Source of the DNA: UBA8401 sp041665525
GTDB taxonomy: Bacteria > Bacteroidota > Ignavibacteria > UBA10030 > UBA8401
NCBI GenBank assembly: GCA_041665525.1
Contig: JBAYIS010000001.1
Location: 62,001-126,000 of the forward strand
DNA: 64,000 nucleotides
Reading direction: 5' to 3'
Within the stretch, counting starts at the first letter, position 1. The number at the start of each line of letters is the position of its first letter. Positions 42,422 through 52,114 of the stretch are shown here, in pieces. The translations under genes were made by a program, and so were the position numbers. The notes beneath the pieces were generated by a model. That model ran no database searches. It saw nothing but the letters and a program-made list of their open reading frames with translations, and was not told the DNA's origin.

Positions 42422-43267
42422 ATGGAAACTACCGAACAACATAATGACCATCCGCTTGCATTGAACATGCACATTGTCCGTTCGATGCTCGTTCACTTCA
42501 TAAAGGATGAACTGAATAATGCAGGCTTCTCTAAAGCAGTGATCGGCTTGTCTGGAGGGATCGATTCTGCCGTTGCGACATTTCTTGCTGCTGAAGCACT
42601 CGGCGCGAAGAATGTTTATACAGTGATGATGCCCTATATAACCAGCAGTCCGGAAAGCCTTTCTGACGCTGAACTGATCGTTCAGCAGCTGGGAGTAAAG
42701 ACGGAACGAGTTGAGATCACGGCAATGGTGGAACCGTTATTTGCAGTACAGCGCATTTCTGACAATCTCCGCAAAGGGAATATCATGGCCCGGCAGCGGA
42801 TGATCGTACTCTACGATGTTTCACAACGGGAAAAAGGATTGGTCATCGGCACTTCCAATAAAACTGAATCGATGCTCGGCTATGGCACTCTACACGGCGA
42901 CATGGCGTGCGCCGTCAATCCTCTCGGAGATCTCTATAAAACGCATGTGTGGGACCTTGCGGCAGAATTAGGCGTTCCTGACCGGATCATCAAAAAGAAG
43001 CCGACCGCAGATCTGTGGCAGGGACAAACGGATGAAGGCGAATTGGGTTTCAGCTATCGGGAAGTGGATAAATTACTCTATTTTATGGTCGATGACCGGA
43101 GAACGGATGCCGAATTGGAAAAACTCGGATTTGCATCGTCATTCATCTCTGCTGTTCGTAAAAAGATCAGTATTAATCAGTTCAAGCGGCGTCCGCCCAT
43201 CATCGCCAAAATCTCACACCGGACTGTGAATGTCGATTTCCGGTATGTCCGTGATTGGGGGATCTAG
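42422..43267 (+). CDS. nadE: NH3-dependent NAD+ synthetase
   Basis: A 281-residue N-type ATP pyrophosphatase. The PP-loop S-G-G-I-D-S (44-49) is intact and G-T-S-N-K-T-E marks the NaAD-binding part; the late F-K-R segment is also typical. There is no glutaminase domain, so it uses ammonia directly. It makes NAD from deamido-NAD. Its stop codon shares one base with the GTG start of rsmI (TAGTG). Confidence 0.95.
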   Translation: METTEQHNDHPLALNMHIVRSMLVHFIKDELNNAGFSKAVIGLSGGIDSAVATFLAAEALGAKNVYTVMMPYITSSPESLSDAELIVQQLGVKTERVEITAMVEPLFAVQRISDNLRKGNIMARQRMIVLYDVSQREKGLVIGTSNKTESMLGYGTLHGDMACAVNPLGDLYKTHVWDLAAELGVPDRIIKKKPTADLWQGQTDEGELGFSYREVDKLLYFMVDDRRTDAELEKLGFASSFISAVRKKISINQFKRRPPIIAKISHRTVNVDFRYVRDWGI

Positions 43268-44004
43268 TGGCAGAAGAGATCGTCCATGGCGCATTGTACA
43301 TTGTACCAACACCGATTGGGAATCTTGAGGATATCACTCTTCGTGCGTTGAACGTGTTGAAGGGCGTTGATATCATCGCCGCGGAAGATACTCGTACGAC
43401 AAAGTTTCTTTTGGATCACTACGACATTCAAAAACCGCTGCTCAGTTTTTATTCCCACAACGAAGAGACCCGTGTTCCCCAGATCATCAAACGCCTGACG
43501 AACGGCGATGCAATCGCTCTCGTCTCCGATGCGGGAACGCCTGGTATTTCCGATCCTGCGCATTCCATCATTTGTGCTGCCATTGAAAACGCGATTCGAA
43601 TTATCCCGCTTCCGGGTGCGACTGCGTTCATTCCGGCATTAATCGCCAGCGGATTGCCGACCCATGAGTTCACATTTGCCGGGTTCCTTCCGCATAAGAA
43701 AGGAAGAAAGACAAAGCTCGAGAAATTACGAAAAGAGGAACGGACGGTCGTTTTATATGAATCGGTCCATCGCATTGAGAAAACGTTGAAGGACATACTT
43801 TCATTTTTTGGCGACCGAAGGATCGTTATCGGTAGGGAGTTGACGAAGAAATTCGAAGAGATCCGCAGGGGAAATGTTTCGGCAATACTGGCAAATTTCT
43901 CTGAGCAGACCGTCAAGGGAGAGTACGTGGTGGTCATTTCCGGCAACGATATTGATGAAACAGAAGAAACTGATCCCGATGAACTGTCTGCGGAGCGTCA
44001 ATGA
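43267..44004 (+). CDS. rsmI: 16S rRNA (cytidine(1402)-2'-O)-methyltransferase RsmI
   Basis: A 245-residue tetrapyrrole-methylase-fold enzyme. It has Y-I-V-P-T-P-I-G-N-L-E-D-I-T and S-D-A-G-T-P-G-I-S-D, the RsmI signatures. The GTG at 43267 overlaps the nadE stop by one base and follows GGGG, so it is chosen over a TTG at 43255. It methylates C1402 in the ribosomal P site. The 3' end overlaps the next gene by four bases. Confidence 0.95.
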   Translation: MAEEIVHGALYIVPTPIGNLEDITLRALNVLKGVDIIAAEDTRTTKFLLDHYDIQKPLLSFYSHNEETRVPQIIKRLTNGDAIALVSDAGTPGISDPAHSIICAAIENAIRIIPLPGATAFIPALIASGLPTHEFTFAGFLPHKKGRKTKLEKLRKEERTVVLYESVHRIEKTLKDILSFFGDRRIVIGRELTKKFEEIRRGNVSAILANFSEQTVKGEYVVVISGNDIDETEETDPDELSAERQ

Positions 44005-44762
44005 TCCGTGACCGATTATTCGGATCGGCTCTGTCCAAGGAGCGCGGTTTTCAGTGGCGCGGCGCCGGTGATATTTCTCGGATTGAGGGATTCAGTGATA
44101 ATGTCTTTGGATTTGCATTGACATTGCTGGTTGTTTCGTTGGAAGTTCCCCGGACCTTTTCTGATTTGGAAGAGACGCTGAGAGGATTTATCGGATTTGC
44201 CTTTGCTTTTGCATTATTGTTCCTGTTTTGGTACGAGCATTATAAATTCTTCCGTCGATATGGATTGGAAGGGAATACCATATTGTGGCTTAATGCGATG
44301 CTGCTCTTCGTTATTCTTTTCTTTGTCTATCCTTTAAAATTCCTCATAACGTTTCTCGGGAAAGTGTTTAGCAGGTCGCCGTTGACCATTACGCTCGATA
44401 GCGGCACGGTCCTACCGGTGATTCAAAACGATCAGATGGTTTCATTAATGATCGTGTATGGCCTTGGATTTTTCATTATCTATTTGATCTTCACGGTAAT
44501 GTACTTCCATGCGTACCGAAAGCGTACGGAACTGGAATTGTCTGAGACGGAGATCATTATCACCAAAGGGAGCATCATCGCTCACGGTGCGAACTGCTGT
44601 GTCGGTCTCGCCTCCATTGCACTTGTGTGGTTCGGCGGGATCGCCTTTGCTGGTGTTTCAGGAATAATCTACTGCTTCATCGGTCCGCTGCAAGGTGTAT
44701 TGGGATATCGCAACGGGAAGAAAGTCGCTGCGGTCTTACAGAAAACAGCATCACCCGAATAA
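44001..44762 (+). CDS. TMEM175-like (DUF1211) membrane protein
   Basis: A 253-residue protein with six predicted helices. R-I-E-G-F-S-D-N-V-F-G-F-A-L-T-L-L-V-V in the first helix is the TMEM175/DUF1211 motif (R-x-x-x-F-S-D). Bacterial homologues are potassium-selective channels; the selectivity here is not tested. A second-repeat motif is not clear, so it may act as a homotetramer. It overlaps rsmI by four bases. Confidence 0.85.
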   Translation: MIRDRLFGSALSKERGFQWRGAGDISRIEGFSDNVFGFALTLLVVSLEVPRTFSDLEETLRGFIGFAFAFALLFLFWYEHYKFFRRYGLEGNTILWLNAMLLFVILFFVYPLKFLITFLGKVFSRSPLTITLDSGTVLPVIQNDQMVSLMIVYGLGFFIIYLIFTVMYFHAYRKRTELELSETEIIITKGSIIAHGANCCVGLASIALVWFGGIAFAGVSGIIYCFIGPLQGVLGYRNGKKVAAVLQKTASPE

Positions 44763-44807
44763 TCGGGATTTTTAATTCTTCAGAGTTTTTCGTATTTTCC
44801 CTCTGCT

Positions 44808-44880
44808 GTTCTCGTAGTTCAACTGGATAGAACCGAGGTTTCCTAAACCTCTAATCGCAGTTCGAGTCTGCGCGAGAACA
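44808..44880 (+). tRNA. tRNA-Arg (anticodon CCU)
   Basis: A 73-base cloverleaf: acceptor GTTCTCG with CGAGAAC, D arm GTTC/GAAC, anticodon stem GAGGT/ACCTC with loop TTCCTAA (anticodon CCT), T arm CGCAG/CTGCG with loop TTCGAGT, and discriminator A. No CCA is encoded. All stems pair fully. Confidence 0.96.
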
Positions 44881-44952
44881 CTAATTTATGTTGTTCCTTT
44901 CATCCGTCTCGGACGGGAACAGATTTCCTCAATCTATTATCAGAATAATTCA

Positions 44953-46650
44953 ATGCGTTTATCCAAAGGTTTTTTCCCCACTGTGAAAGAAGTTCCTTCC
45001 GATGCAGTAATCCCAAGCCATCAGTTAATGATTAGAGCAGGATTGATGCGGCAACTCGCTGCCGGTGTCTTTTCCTTCCTGCCGATCGGGTATGCCGTGA
45101 TGAAGAAAGTTATGCAAATCATCCGTGAGGAAATGGATGCGATCGGCGGACAGGAGTTCCATTTGCCGGCGCTCAATCCGATTGAATTGTGGGAAGAGAC
45201 CGACCGCGTAAAAGCGTTCGGCGACATAATGTTCCATCTGAAAAATCGGCCGATGGTGCTCGCGCCAACGCACGAGGAAGTGATCACATCCATCGCCAAG
45301 AATCATGTTAAGTCCTACAAGGAAATGCCGCAGATCTGGTATCAAATCCAAACAAAATTCCGTAATGAACCGCGCCCGAAATCCGGTGTGTTGCGCGGAA
45401 GGCAATTTACTATGAAGGATTCCTACAGTTTGGATTCGACATGGCCAGGGCTGGACAAGAGTTATGATCTGCATGCCGAAGCATATAAAAAGATCTATAC
45501 TCGCTGTGGATTGACATTCCATATTGTCGGTGCATCGAGTGGAGCCATGGGCGGGAGCGGATCGCAGGAATTCATGGTTGAGTCTAATGCCGGTGAAGAT
45601 AATCTTGCCGTCTGTACTGAAACAGGGTATGCTGCCAATGTGGAGATTGCTGCATCGCTTGTTCCGAGTGCAGAACGTTTCGCCGTCAGTGAGTCCTTAA
45701 AAGAAGTGCACACTCCGCAATGCAAATCCATTGACGAGGTTGCTTCTTTCTTGAAAATGCCGACAAAACGGTGTGCGAAGTCTTTAATCTTCATCAACGA
45801 CAAACATCCGGTGTTGGTATTGATGCTCGGTAACGATCAATTGAATGAAACGAAATTGCAATCCGTGTTCGGACAGGATATCCGCCCGGCACAGACGGAG
45901 GAGTTGTTGCAGTTGACCGGAGCCGATGCCGGTTCGATAGGACCTGTTGGATTGGAAACAAAATTTACGATTGTTGCAGACAAACGGTTGGAGAATTCAA
46001 ACGGGCTCGTTTGCGGCGCCAATAAAAACGATTATCACTTATTGAATCTGGACCTGCAGCGCGATGTAAAGGTGACGTCCTATCATGATTTCCGCATGGT
46101 GGAAGAAGGAGAATCAACGCCGGACGGAAAAGGAAAATTGCGTATCGTTAAAGGTATCGAAGTAGGTCATATCTTCAAATTAGGAACGAAATATTCCGCG
46201 TCGATGAAGGCAACATTCCTTGATGAACTGGGCAAAGAGAATCCGATTATCATGGGAAGCTACGGTATCGGCGTTGAACGAATCATCGCCTGCCATATTG
46301 AACAGCACCATGATGAGTACGGCATTCAATGGCAAAAGTCGATCGCGCCATATGATGTCCATTTGATCTGCGTGAATATGAACTCCGATACAGTGAAGAA
46401 AAAATCGGATGAACTCTATTCGGAATTGCAGGCCAAAGGGATTTCAGTGCTCTATGACGACCGGACCGATGCAAGCGCAGGATTCAAATTCAAAGATGCC
46501 GATCTGTTAGGAATGCCGTTGCATGTGATTGTGGGGGAAAAGAATTTGAAGAACAACGAGATCGAAATGAAAGACCGGAATACGGGTAAGCGGTGGAATG
46601 TTTCCGCCGATGTGGTTGTCAATGAAATAGTGACGTTTGTGCATGAGTGA
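44953..46650 (+). CDS. proS: Prolyl-tRNA synthetase, bacterial type
   Basis: A 565-residue class II synthetase. Motif 2 (F-R-N-E-x-R-P-K) and the C-terminal motif 3 (G-S-Y-G-I-G-V-E-R) are seen, with a YbaK-like editing insert between about 225 and 390 (G-P-V-G-L-E-T-K-F ... L-V-C-G-A-N-K-N-D-Y-H). It charges tRNA-Pro and edits Ala-tRNA-Pro. It lies 72 bases after the tRNA-Arg gene. Confidence 0.97.
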   Translation: MRLSKGFFPTVKEVPSDAVIPSHQLMIRAGLMRQLAAGVFSFLPIGYAVMKKVMQIIREEMDAIGGQEFHLPALNPIELWEETDRVKAFGDIMFHLKNRPMVLAPTHEEVITSIAKNHVKSYKEMPQIWYQIQTKFRNEPRPKSGVLRGRQFTMKDSYSLDSTWPGLDKSYDLHAEAYKKIYTRCGLTFHIVGASSGAMGGSGSQEFMVESNAGEDNLAVCTETGYAANVEIAASLVPSAERFAVSESLKEVHTPQCKSIDEVASFLKMPTKRCAKSLIFINDKHPVLVLMLGNDQLNETKLQSVFGQDIRPAQTEELLQLTGADAGSIGPVGLETKFTIVADKRLENSNGLVCGANKNDYHLLNLDLQRDVKVTSYHDFRMVEEGESTPDGKGKLRIVKGIEVGHIFKLGTKYSASMKATFLDELGKENPIIMGSYGIGVERIIACHIEQHHDEYGIQWQKSIAPYDVHLICVNMNSDTVKKKSDELYSELQAKGISVLYDDRTDASAGFKFKDADLLGMPLHVIVGEKNLKNNEIEMKDRNTGKRWNVSADVVVNEIVTFVHE

Positions 46651-46696
46651 TGTTCTTGTGACCGTAGCATAGGATTATCAGACGGATAGTAGTTTT

Positions 46697-48109
46697 ATGC
46701 GAGAACAGAAATTTATCATTGGCGGTGAATGGAGGGAAAGCGGGAGCACCGTACCTGTTCGAAATCCGTTTAACAATAAACAGTTTGCTTCATGTTATCT
46801 GGCCGGGCCAGAAGATATTGAATCCGCAATACTATCTGCCAAAACAGCATTTGCTGTCACCTCCCGTGCTTCCGGGTATGAACGGTCGGAAATTCTGCAT
46901 TCCATCGCTTCTCAACTGGCCGAACGGAAAGAAGAATTCGCTCAATGTATTACCGCTGAGGCAGGCAAGCCGATCGTATTCTCACGGAGTGAGGTGGAGC
47001 GTGCCGTTATCACATTTCAGACTGCTGCCGAAGAAGCGAAACGGATCACCGGCGAAACTATTCCACTGGATATTTCTGCCGCAACCAAAGGGAGACTGGG
47101 AATTGTTAACCATTTTCCGATCGGTATCATTTTATGCATCACGCCGTTTAATTTTCCGTTGAATCTCGTCGCTCATAAACTTGCTCCGGCAATAGCATCG
47201 GGCAATTCCTTTATTTTGAAACCGGCTCCGCAAACTCCCTTAACTTCATTATTGCTGGGAGAAGTTCTATTGAATTCAGGATTGTCAAAGTCATCCATCA
47301 ACATTGTCCCGACGAGCAACACCATGGCGGAACAACTGGTGAAGGACGAACGGATCGCAATGCTCAGCTTCACTGGGAGTGCTGCAGTCGGCTGGATGCT
47401 CAAAACTAAAGCAGGAAAAAAGAAAGTCGTTCTGGAATTAGGCGGGAATGCTGCAGTGATTGTGGATAGCACTGCAGAAATACACCATGCGGTCTCCCGA
47501 TGTATTTTGGGTGCCTTTGGTTATGCAGGGCAAGTTTGCATAAAAGTGCAGCGAATTATTGTCCATGAATCTTTATATACACAGTTCGAAAAAGAATTTA
47601 TCGATGCGACACAGAAAGTGGTCTCCAGCGATCCCTTAAGCGACAGGACTCTCGTTGGTCCAATGATATCGGAAAGCGAAGCCGTTCGTGTCGAATCCTG
47701 GGTAAAAGAAGCGGCAGATGCGGGGGCGGTCATATTGATTGGAGGCACCCGCTTAGGTAATTTCTATTCGCCTACTGTGCTGAAGAACATATTCTCTTCT
47801 ATGAAGGTCTGTTCTGAAGAGATCTTCGGACCAGTTGTGACGCTGGAAAAATTTATGGACATCGATGAAGCTGTACGGATGGTGAACGGCTCTAAATACG
47901 GACTGCAAGCAGGCATCTTTTCGAATGACCATGTTGCAATCCAACAGATGTACCGCGAACTTAATGTCGGAGGTCTAATCGTGAATGATTATCCGACATT
48001 CCGAGTCGACAATATGCCGTACGGCGGAGTTAAAGACTCCGGCACGGGAAGAGAAGGAGTCCGGTTCGCGATGAATGAGATGATGGAAAAGAAATTATTG
48101 GTGCTGTAA
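46697..48109 (+). CDS. Aldehyde dehydrogenase (lactaldehyde/glyceraldehyde type)
   Basis: A 470-residue ALDH without membrane segments. C-I-T-P-F-N-F-P-L-N is the cofactor loop, L-E-L-G-G-N the general-base motif, and the catalytic cysteine lies in G-Y-A-G-Q-V-C-I-K-V-Q-R. The Q-V-C-I-K-V-Q pattern is nearest to lactaldehyde and non-phosphorylating glyceraldehyde dehydrogenases. Given mgsA in the window, a methylglyoxal or lactaldehyde pathway role is possible but not shown by sequence. Confidence 0.85.
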   Translation: MREQKFIIGGEWRESGSTVPVRNPFNNKQFASCYLAGPEDIESAILSAKTAFAVTSRASGYERSEILHSIASQLAERKEEFAQCITAEAGKPIVFSRSEVERAVITFQTAAEEAKRITGETIPLDISAATKGRLGIVNHFPIGIILCITPFNFPLNLVAHKLAPAIASGNSFILKPAPQTPLTSLLLGEVLLNSGLSKSSINIVPTSNTMAEQLVKDERIAMLSFTGSAAVGWMLKTKAGKKKVVLELGGNAAVIVDSTAEIHHAVSRCILGAFGYAGQVCIKVQRIIVHESLYTQFEKEFIDATQKVVSSDPLSDRTLVGPMISESEAVRVESWVKEAADAGAVILIGGTRLGNFYSPTVLKNIFSSMKVCSEEIFGPVVTLEKFMDIDEAVRMVNGSKYGLQAGIFSNDHVAIQQMYRELNVGGLIVNDYPTFRVDNMPYGGVKDSGTGREGVRFAMNEMMEKKLLVL

Positions 48110-48110
48110 C

Positions 48111-48130
48111 AGGGCAGCGTTGCCCTTTTT
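48111..48130 (+). terminator. Short intrinsic terminator before dnaE
   Basis: GGGCA and TGCCC with a 4-base loop, followed by five T residues, directly after the aldehyde dehydrogenase stop. Confidence 0.7.
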
Positions 48131-48153
48131 AAAAAGGAATTTAATAAAGTCTC

Positions 48154-51100
48154 ATGTCACAGTTTATTCATTTACATAATCATACACACTATTCTTTGCT
48201 TGATGGTGCAGCAACAGTAGAAACGCTTATTAAAGCAGCGGCAGATAACAATATGCCGGCAGTAGCCCTAACTGATCACGGAGTGATGTTTGGGGCGATC
48301 GAGTTCTTTAAAAAGGCAAAAAAGAAGAATATTAAACCGATCATCGGCTGCGAAGTATACATTCTTTCGAAAGGGAGCCGCTTCACAAAATCAAAAGATC
48401 GCGATGATGGAAATGATCTTCTGGTCTCGGACGGCAAGGCGAGAAAAAAACGTGATTACCACCATTTAATACTTCTTTGCAAAGATTTTGCCGGATATAA
48501 GAACCTTATCAAACTGGTAACACTCGGCCATACCGAAGGGTACTATTACAAACCGCGGATCGATTTCGAATTATTGTCCAAGTATCATGAAGGACTTGTT
48601 TGCCTTTCCGCTTGTGCCGGTGGAGTTGTCGCTAATCCGTTGATTAACGGTGAATATAATGAAGCGAAAGAGATCGCTTCTATGTATAAGAATCTTTTTG
48701 GCGACGATTTCTATCTTGAAATTCAGGACCATGGGATTCCGGCTGAAAAGATCGTGCTGCGGGATATGCCAAAACTTGCCAAAGAGCTTAATATCAAACT
48801 CGTTGCGACCAACGACAGCCATTACATTAAACGTGAACATGCGATTGCGCATAACATTATGCTGTTGATCCCGGAAGCAAGCGCAACGGATACTCCTGAT
48901 ATCACGAATCTGCGGTACGGTACGGACCAAATCTATTTTAAGAGTTCGCAGGAAATGTGCGAACTCTTCAAAGAATATCCTGAAGCGATTGCTTCCACGT
49001 TCGAGATTGCCGACAAGTGCAATTTAGATCTGCAACTGGGTAAAAATAAGATGCCGAAATTTCCGATCCCAGAAGATGCCGGTGTTTCGACTCTTGAAGA
49101 ATATCTGGAAAAAATTTCTTGGGAAGGATTACGCAAACGATATACGGAAATTACTCCTGCAATAGAAGCGCGCATGGTTCATGAACTTGCCGTTATTAAA
49201 CGGATGGGATATGCCGGATATTTCCTGATTGTAGCGGATTTCATTAAAGCTGCCCGTGAACGGGGTGTAATGGTCGGTCCAGGACGCGGCAGTGCTGCAG
49301 GAAGTATCGTTGCCTACGCGACAGCCATCACGAATGTCGATCCATTGAAGTACGACCTTCTCTTTGAACGGTTCCTCAATCCCGACCGTATTTCAATGCC
49401 CGATATCGACGTCGATTTTTCTGATTGGAAGAGAGACGTCGTTATTAAATATGTACGGGAGAAATATGGAGAAGAAAATGTAGCACAGATTATCACGTTT
49501 GGTACACTTTCGTCAAAAGCAGTTCTGAAAGACGTTGCGAGAGTGCTGGGGATTCCGTTGCAAACGGTGGAAGCAATCACCAAGCAGATCCCGACAATCC
49601 TTGGAAAGGTGATGCCGATACAGGAAGCACTCGATTCGCTTCCGGATCTGAAGCCATTCAAGGAGAATGCCGATCCGAAAATACAGCAGATGTTTGAAGT
49701 AGCGAAGGTTTTGGAAGGTATGAACCGTAACGCCGGCATGCACGCCGCCGGAGTGGTGATCTCTCCCGAACCGCTGAGCAATCTTGTTCCGATGTATAAA
49801 ACCCCTTCAACGGAACTGATGACACAGTTTACCATGAAGGACCTTGAAGATGCAGGTCTGCTGAAAATGGACTTCCTCGGTTTGCGAACGCTGACGGTAA
49901 TTGAAAATGCTCTCGGACAAATCAAGAAAAATCATGGTGTCGAGATCGATATCGATACGATACCGGAACATGACCAGAAGACATTCGAGCTGTTTGGTAA
50001 AGGACAGACGGTCGCAGTGTTTCAATTTGAAAGTTCCGGAATGCAGGATTGGCTGCGGAAACTGAAGCCGAATTCCATCAGCGACCTGACCGCCATGAAC
50101 GCTTTGTATCGTCCCGGCCCAATGGAGAATATCGGCGATTTCATCAAGCGGAAACATGGCCTGGCGAAGATCGAATACCTTCATCCCAAACTGGAAGAAA
50201 CACTGAAAGAAACGTACGGCGTTATTGTCTACCAGGAACAGGTGATGCGCATCGCTTCGGATGTCGGCGGCTTTACCCTCGCAAAAGCCGATCTCATGCG
50301 GCGGGCCATGGGGAAAAAAGATAAGAAGATCATGGAGGATCTCAAGGCCGAGTTCATTGATGGAGCGCAGAAAGCGAATAAACTCTCCGCGAAATTGGCG
50401 GGTGAAATCTTTGACTTGATCGAGAAATTTGCGAGTTATGGTTTTAACAAATCACACTCTGTAGCATATTCCGTTGTCGCATATCAAACCGCATATTTGA
50501 AAGCGCATTATCCCGCTGAGTATATGGCGGCGACACTTACGTCGGAAATCAGCAACACCGATAAGATTGTGTTGTTTATTGATGACTGTCGCAAACTTGG
50601 TATTCAGGTGCTGCCGCCGGACGTGAATGAAAGCGAACGAGACTTTACCGTCACAAGCGGCGGGATCCGGTTCGGCATGGCTGCGATCAAGAATGTCGGC
50701 ACCAATGCTGTCGACGCCATCGTAAAAGCACGATCAGAAAAAGGAAAATTCGTTTCGTTGTACGATTTTTGCATGAAAGTGGATCTTAAAGTTTGCACAA
50801 AAAAAACGATCGAGGGTCTCGTGCTGGCTGGTGCATTTGACGGCATTAATAAACATCGCGCACAATTATTCAAATCCGTTGAACAAATGGTTCAATCGGC
50901 ATCCGGGGCTCAAGTACAGCAGGAGCGAGGACAGGATAGTCTCTTTGGGGGTGATTCGCAGACGACGGTCACAGTAAACATGGAACCACAACTGCCAAAT
51001 ATCCCGTTGTGGAAAGACCAAGAGAAACTAGCGAAGGAAAAGGAAGTGCTGGGATTTTATGTATCAGGCCATCCGCTGCTGAAATATGAGAAGGAGATCA

Positions 51101-51645
51101 ATGCCTTTGCCACGGTTCACCTTGGCGATGTGGAAGGAATGAAAAACGGAACGGTGAAAGCTGGCGGGATTATTTCCAGCATTAAAAAGAAGATCGACAA
51201 AAAAGGAAATACAATGGCGTTCATTACCATTGAAGATTTCACCGGAAAAGCTGAATGCGTCGTCTTTTCCAGTGTGTATAAGAAGAATGTGGAATTGCTG
51301 GAAGAAGAGAATATGATACTTGTGGAAGGTAAGGGGGAAGTGAGCGGAGATATCATTAAAATCATCGTGGATGAAATCCTTCCGATGGATGCCGTTCGTG
51401 AGAAATATGCTAAGAAAATATTTTTCTTGCTCAATGCGGATGAAGTTACCGATATTACACTCGGACAGTTGCGCGAACTGATGGAAAACAATCGCGGGAA
51501 CTGTAATTGTTACTTTAATGTTGTTGGCAAGGAATTTGGGAAACAACAAGTGTTTCTCTCACGGAAATATACCATCAACCCGACATCGCAATTCATCGAA
51601 GGCGTGCAGGAAATTCTCGGGAAGAACGCCATTAAACTTTCATAA
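48154..51645 (+). CDS. dnaE: DNA polymerase III subunit alpha
   Basis: A 1163-residue replicative polymerase. The N-terminal PHP domain starts H-L-H-N-H-T-H-Y-S-L-L-D-G-A. The polymerase catalytic aspartates are Asp417 and Asp419 in P-D-I-D-V-D-F. Later come the fingers, the tandem helix-hairpin-helix (about 840-900) and an OB fold (about 1000-1075; A-F-I-T-I-E-D-F-T-G). It copies the chromosome. The short intergenic run before trxA suggests co-transcription. Confidence 0.98.
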   Translation: MSQFIHLHNHTHYSLLDGAATVETLIKAAADNNMPAVALTDHGVMFGAIEFFKKAKKKNIKPIIGCEVYILSKGSRFTKSKDRDDGNDLLVSDGKARKKRDYHHLILLCKDFAGYKNLIKLVTLGHTEGYYYKPRIDFELLSKYHEGLVCLSACAGGVVANPLINGEYNEAKEIASMYKNLFGDDFYLEIQDHGIPAEKIVLRDMPKLAKELNIKLVATNDSHYIKREHAIAHNIMLLIPEASATDTPDITNLRYGTDQIYFKSSQEMCELFKEYPEAIASTFEIADKCNLDLQLGKNKMPKFPIPEDAGVSTLEEYLEKISWEGLRKRYTEITPAIEARMVHELAVIKRMGYAGYFLIVADFIKAARERGVMVGPGRGSAAGSIVAYATAITNVDPLKYDLLFERFLNPDRISMPDIDVDFSDWKRDVVIKYVREKYGEENVAQIITFGTLSSKAVLKDVARVLGIPLQTVEAITKQIPTILGKVMPIQEALDSLPDLKPFKENADPKIQQMFEVAKVLEGMNRNAGMHAAGVVISPEPLSNLVPMYKTPSTELMTQFTMKDLEDAGLLKMDFLGLRTLTVIENALGQIKKNHGVEIDIDTIPEHDQKTFELFGKGQTVAVFQFESSGMQDWLRKLKPNSISDLTAMNALYRPGPMENIGDFIKRKHGLAKIEYLHPKLEETLKETYGVIVYQEQVMRIASDVGGFTLAKADLMRRAMGKKDKKIMEDLKAEFIDGAQKANKLSAKLAGEIFDLIEKFASYGFNKSHSVAYSVVAYQTAYLKAHYPAEYMAATLTSEISNTDKIVLFIDDCRKLGIQVLPPDVNESERDFTVTSGGIRFGMAAIKNVGTNAVDAIVKARSEKGKFVSLYDFCMKVDLKVCTKKTIEGLVLAGAFDGINKHRAQLFKSVEQMVQSASGAQVQQERGQDSLFGGDSQTTVTVNMEPQLPNIPLWKDQEKLAKEKEVLGFYVSGHPLLKYEKEINAFATVHLGDVEGMKNGTVKAGGIISSIKKKIDKKGNTMAFITIEDFTGKAECVVFSSVYKKNVELLEEENMILVEGKGEVSGDIIKIIVDEILPMDAVREKYAKKIFFLLNADEVTDITLGQLRELMENNRGNCNCYFNVVGKEFGKQQVFLSRKYTINPTSQFIEGVQEILGKNAIKLS

Positions 51646-51658
51646 CCAGGAGAAAACA

Positions 51659-51982
51659 ATGAAACCAGTAGAAGTAACGGATGGAAATTTTAAAAGTGAA
51701 GTGTTGGATTCACAAACACCGGTCCTCGTCGATTTTTGGGCAACCTGGTGCGGTCCGTGTAAAATGATTGCGCCGATCATCGAAGAACTTGCAACGGAAT
51801 ACAACGGCAAAATGAAATTCGGAAAGCTGGATGTGGATGCTAATCCTCAAGTCTCTATACAGTTTGGCATTCGGAGCATACCCACATTATTGGTGTTCAA
51901 AGGAGGGAAAGTTGTAGATCAGATTGTCGGTGCTATGCCAAAGAAAAGCCTGCTCGATAAGATTAGTCCGTATATGAACTAA
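51659..51982 (+). CDS. trxA: Thioredoxin
   Basis: A 107-residue thioredoxin. The active site W-C-G-P-C has Cys31 and Cys34, preceded by V-L-V-D-F-W-A-T. cis-Pro in S-I-P-T-L-L-V-F-K-G-G-K. It reduces disulfides in the cytosol. AGGAG lies before the ATG at 51659. It follows dnaE by 13 bases. Confidence 0.97.
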   Translation: MKPVEVTDGNFKSEVLDSQTPVLVDFWATWCGPCKMIAPIIEELATEYNGKMKFGKLDVDANPQVSIQFGIRSIPTLLVFKGGKVVDQIVGAMPKKSLLDKISPYMN

Positions 51983-52014
51983 GTGAGTTTATTATTTGTG
52001 TTTCGGATTAAAAG

Positions 52015-52037
52015 TCCCGTCTCTGACGGGATTTTTT
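52015..52037 (+). terminator. Intrinsic terminator after trxA
   Basis: TCCCGTC and GACGGGA form a 7-bp stem with a TCT loop, followed by TTTTTT. Confidence 0.92.
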
Positions 52038-52114
52038 GTGTAAAATCGGACTGAATTAACGATTTCTCACACTGTTGTGCTATGGAATAGTATTGAAAAT
52101 GTGTATTTTTGTAC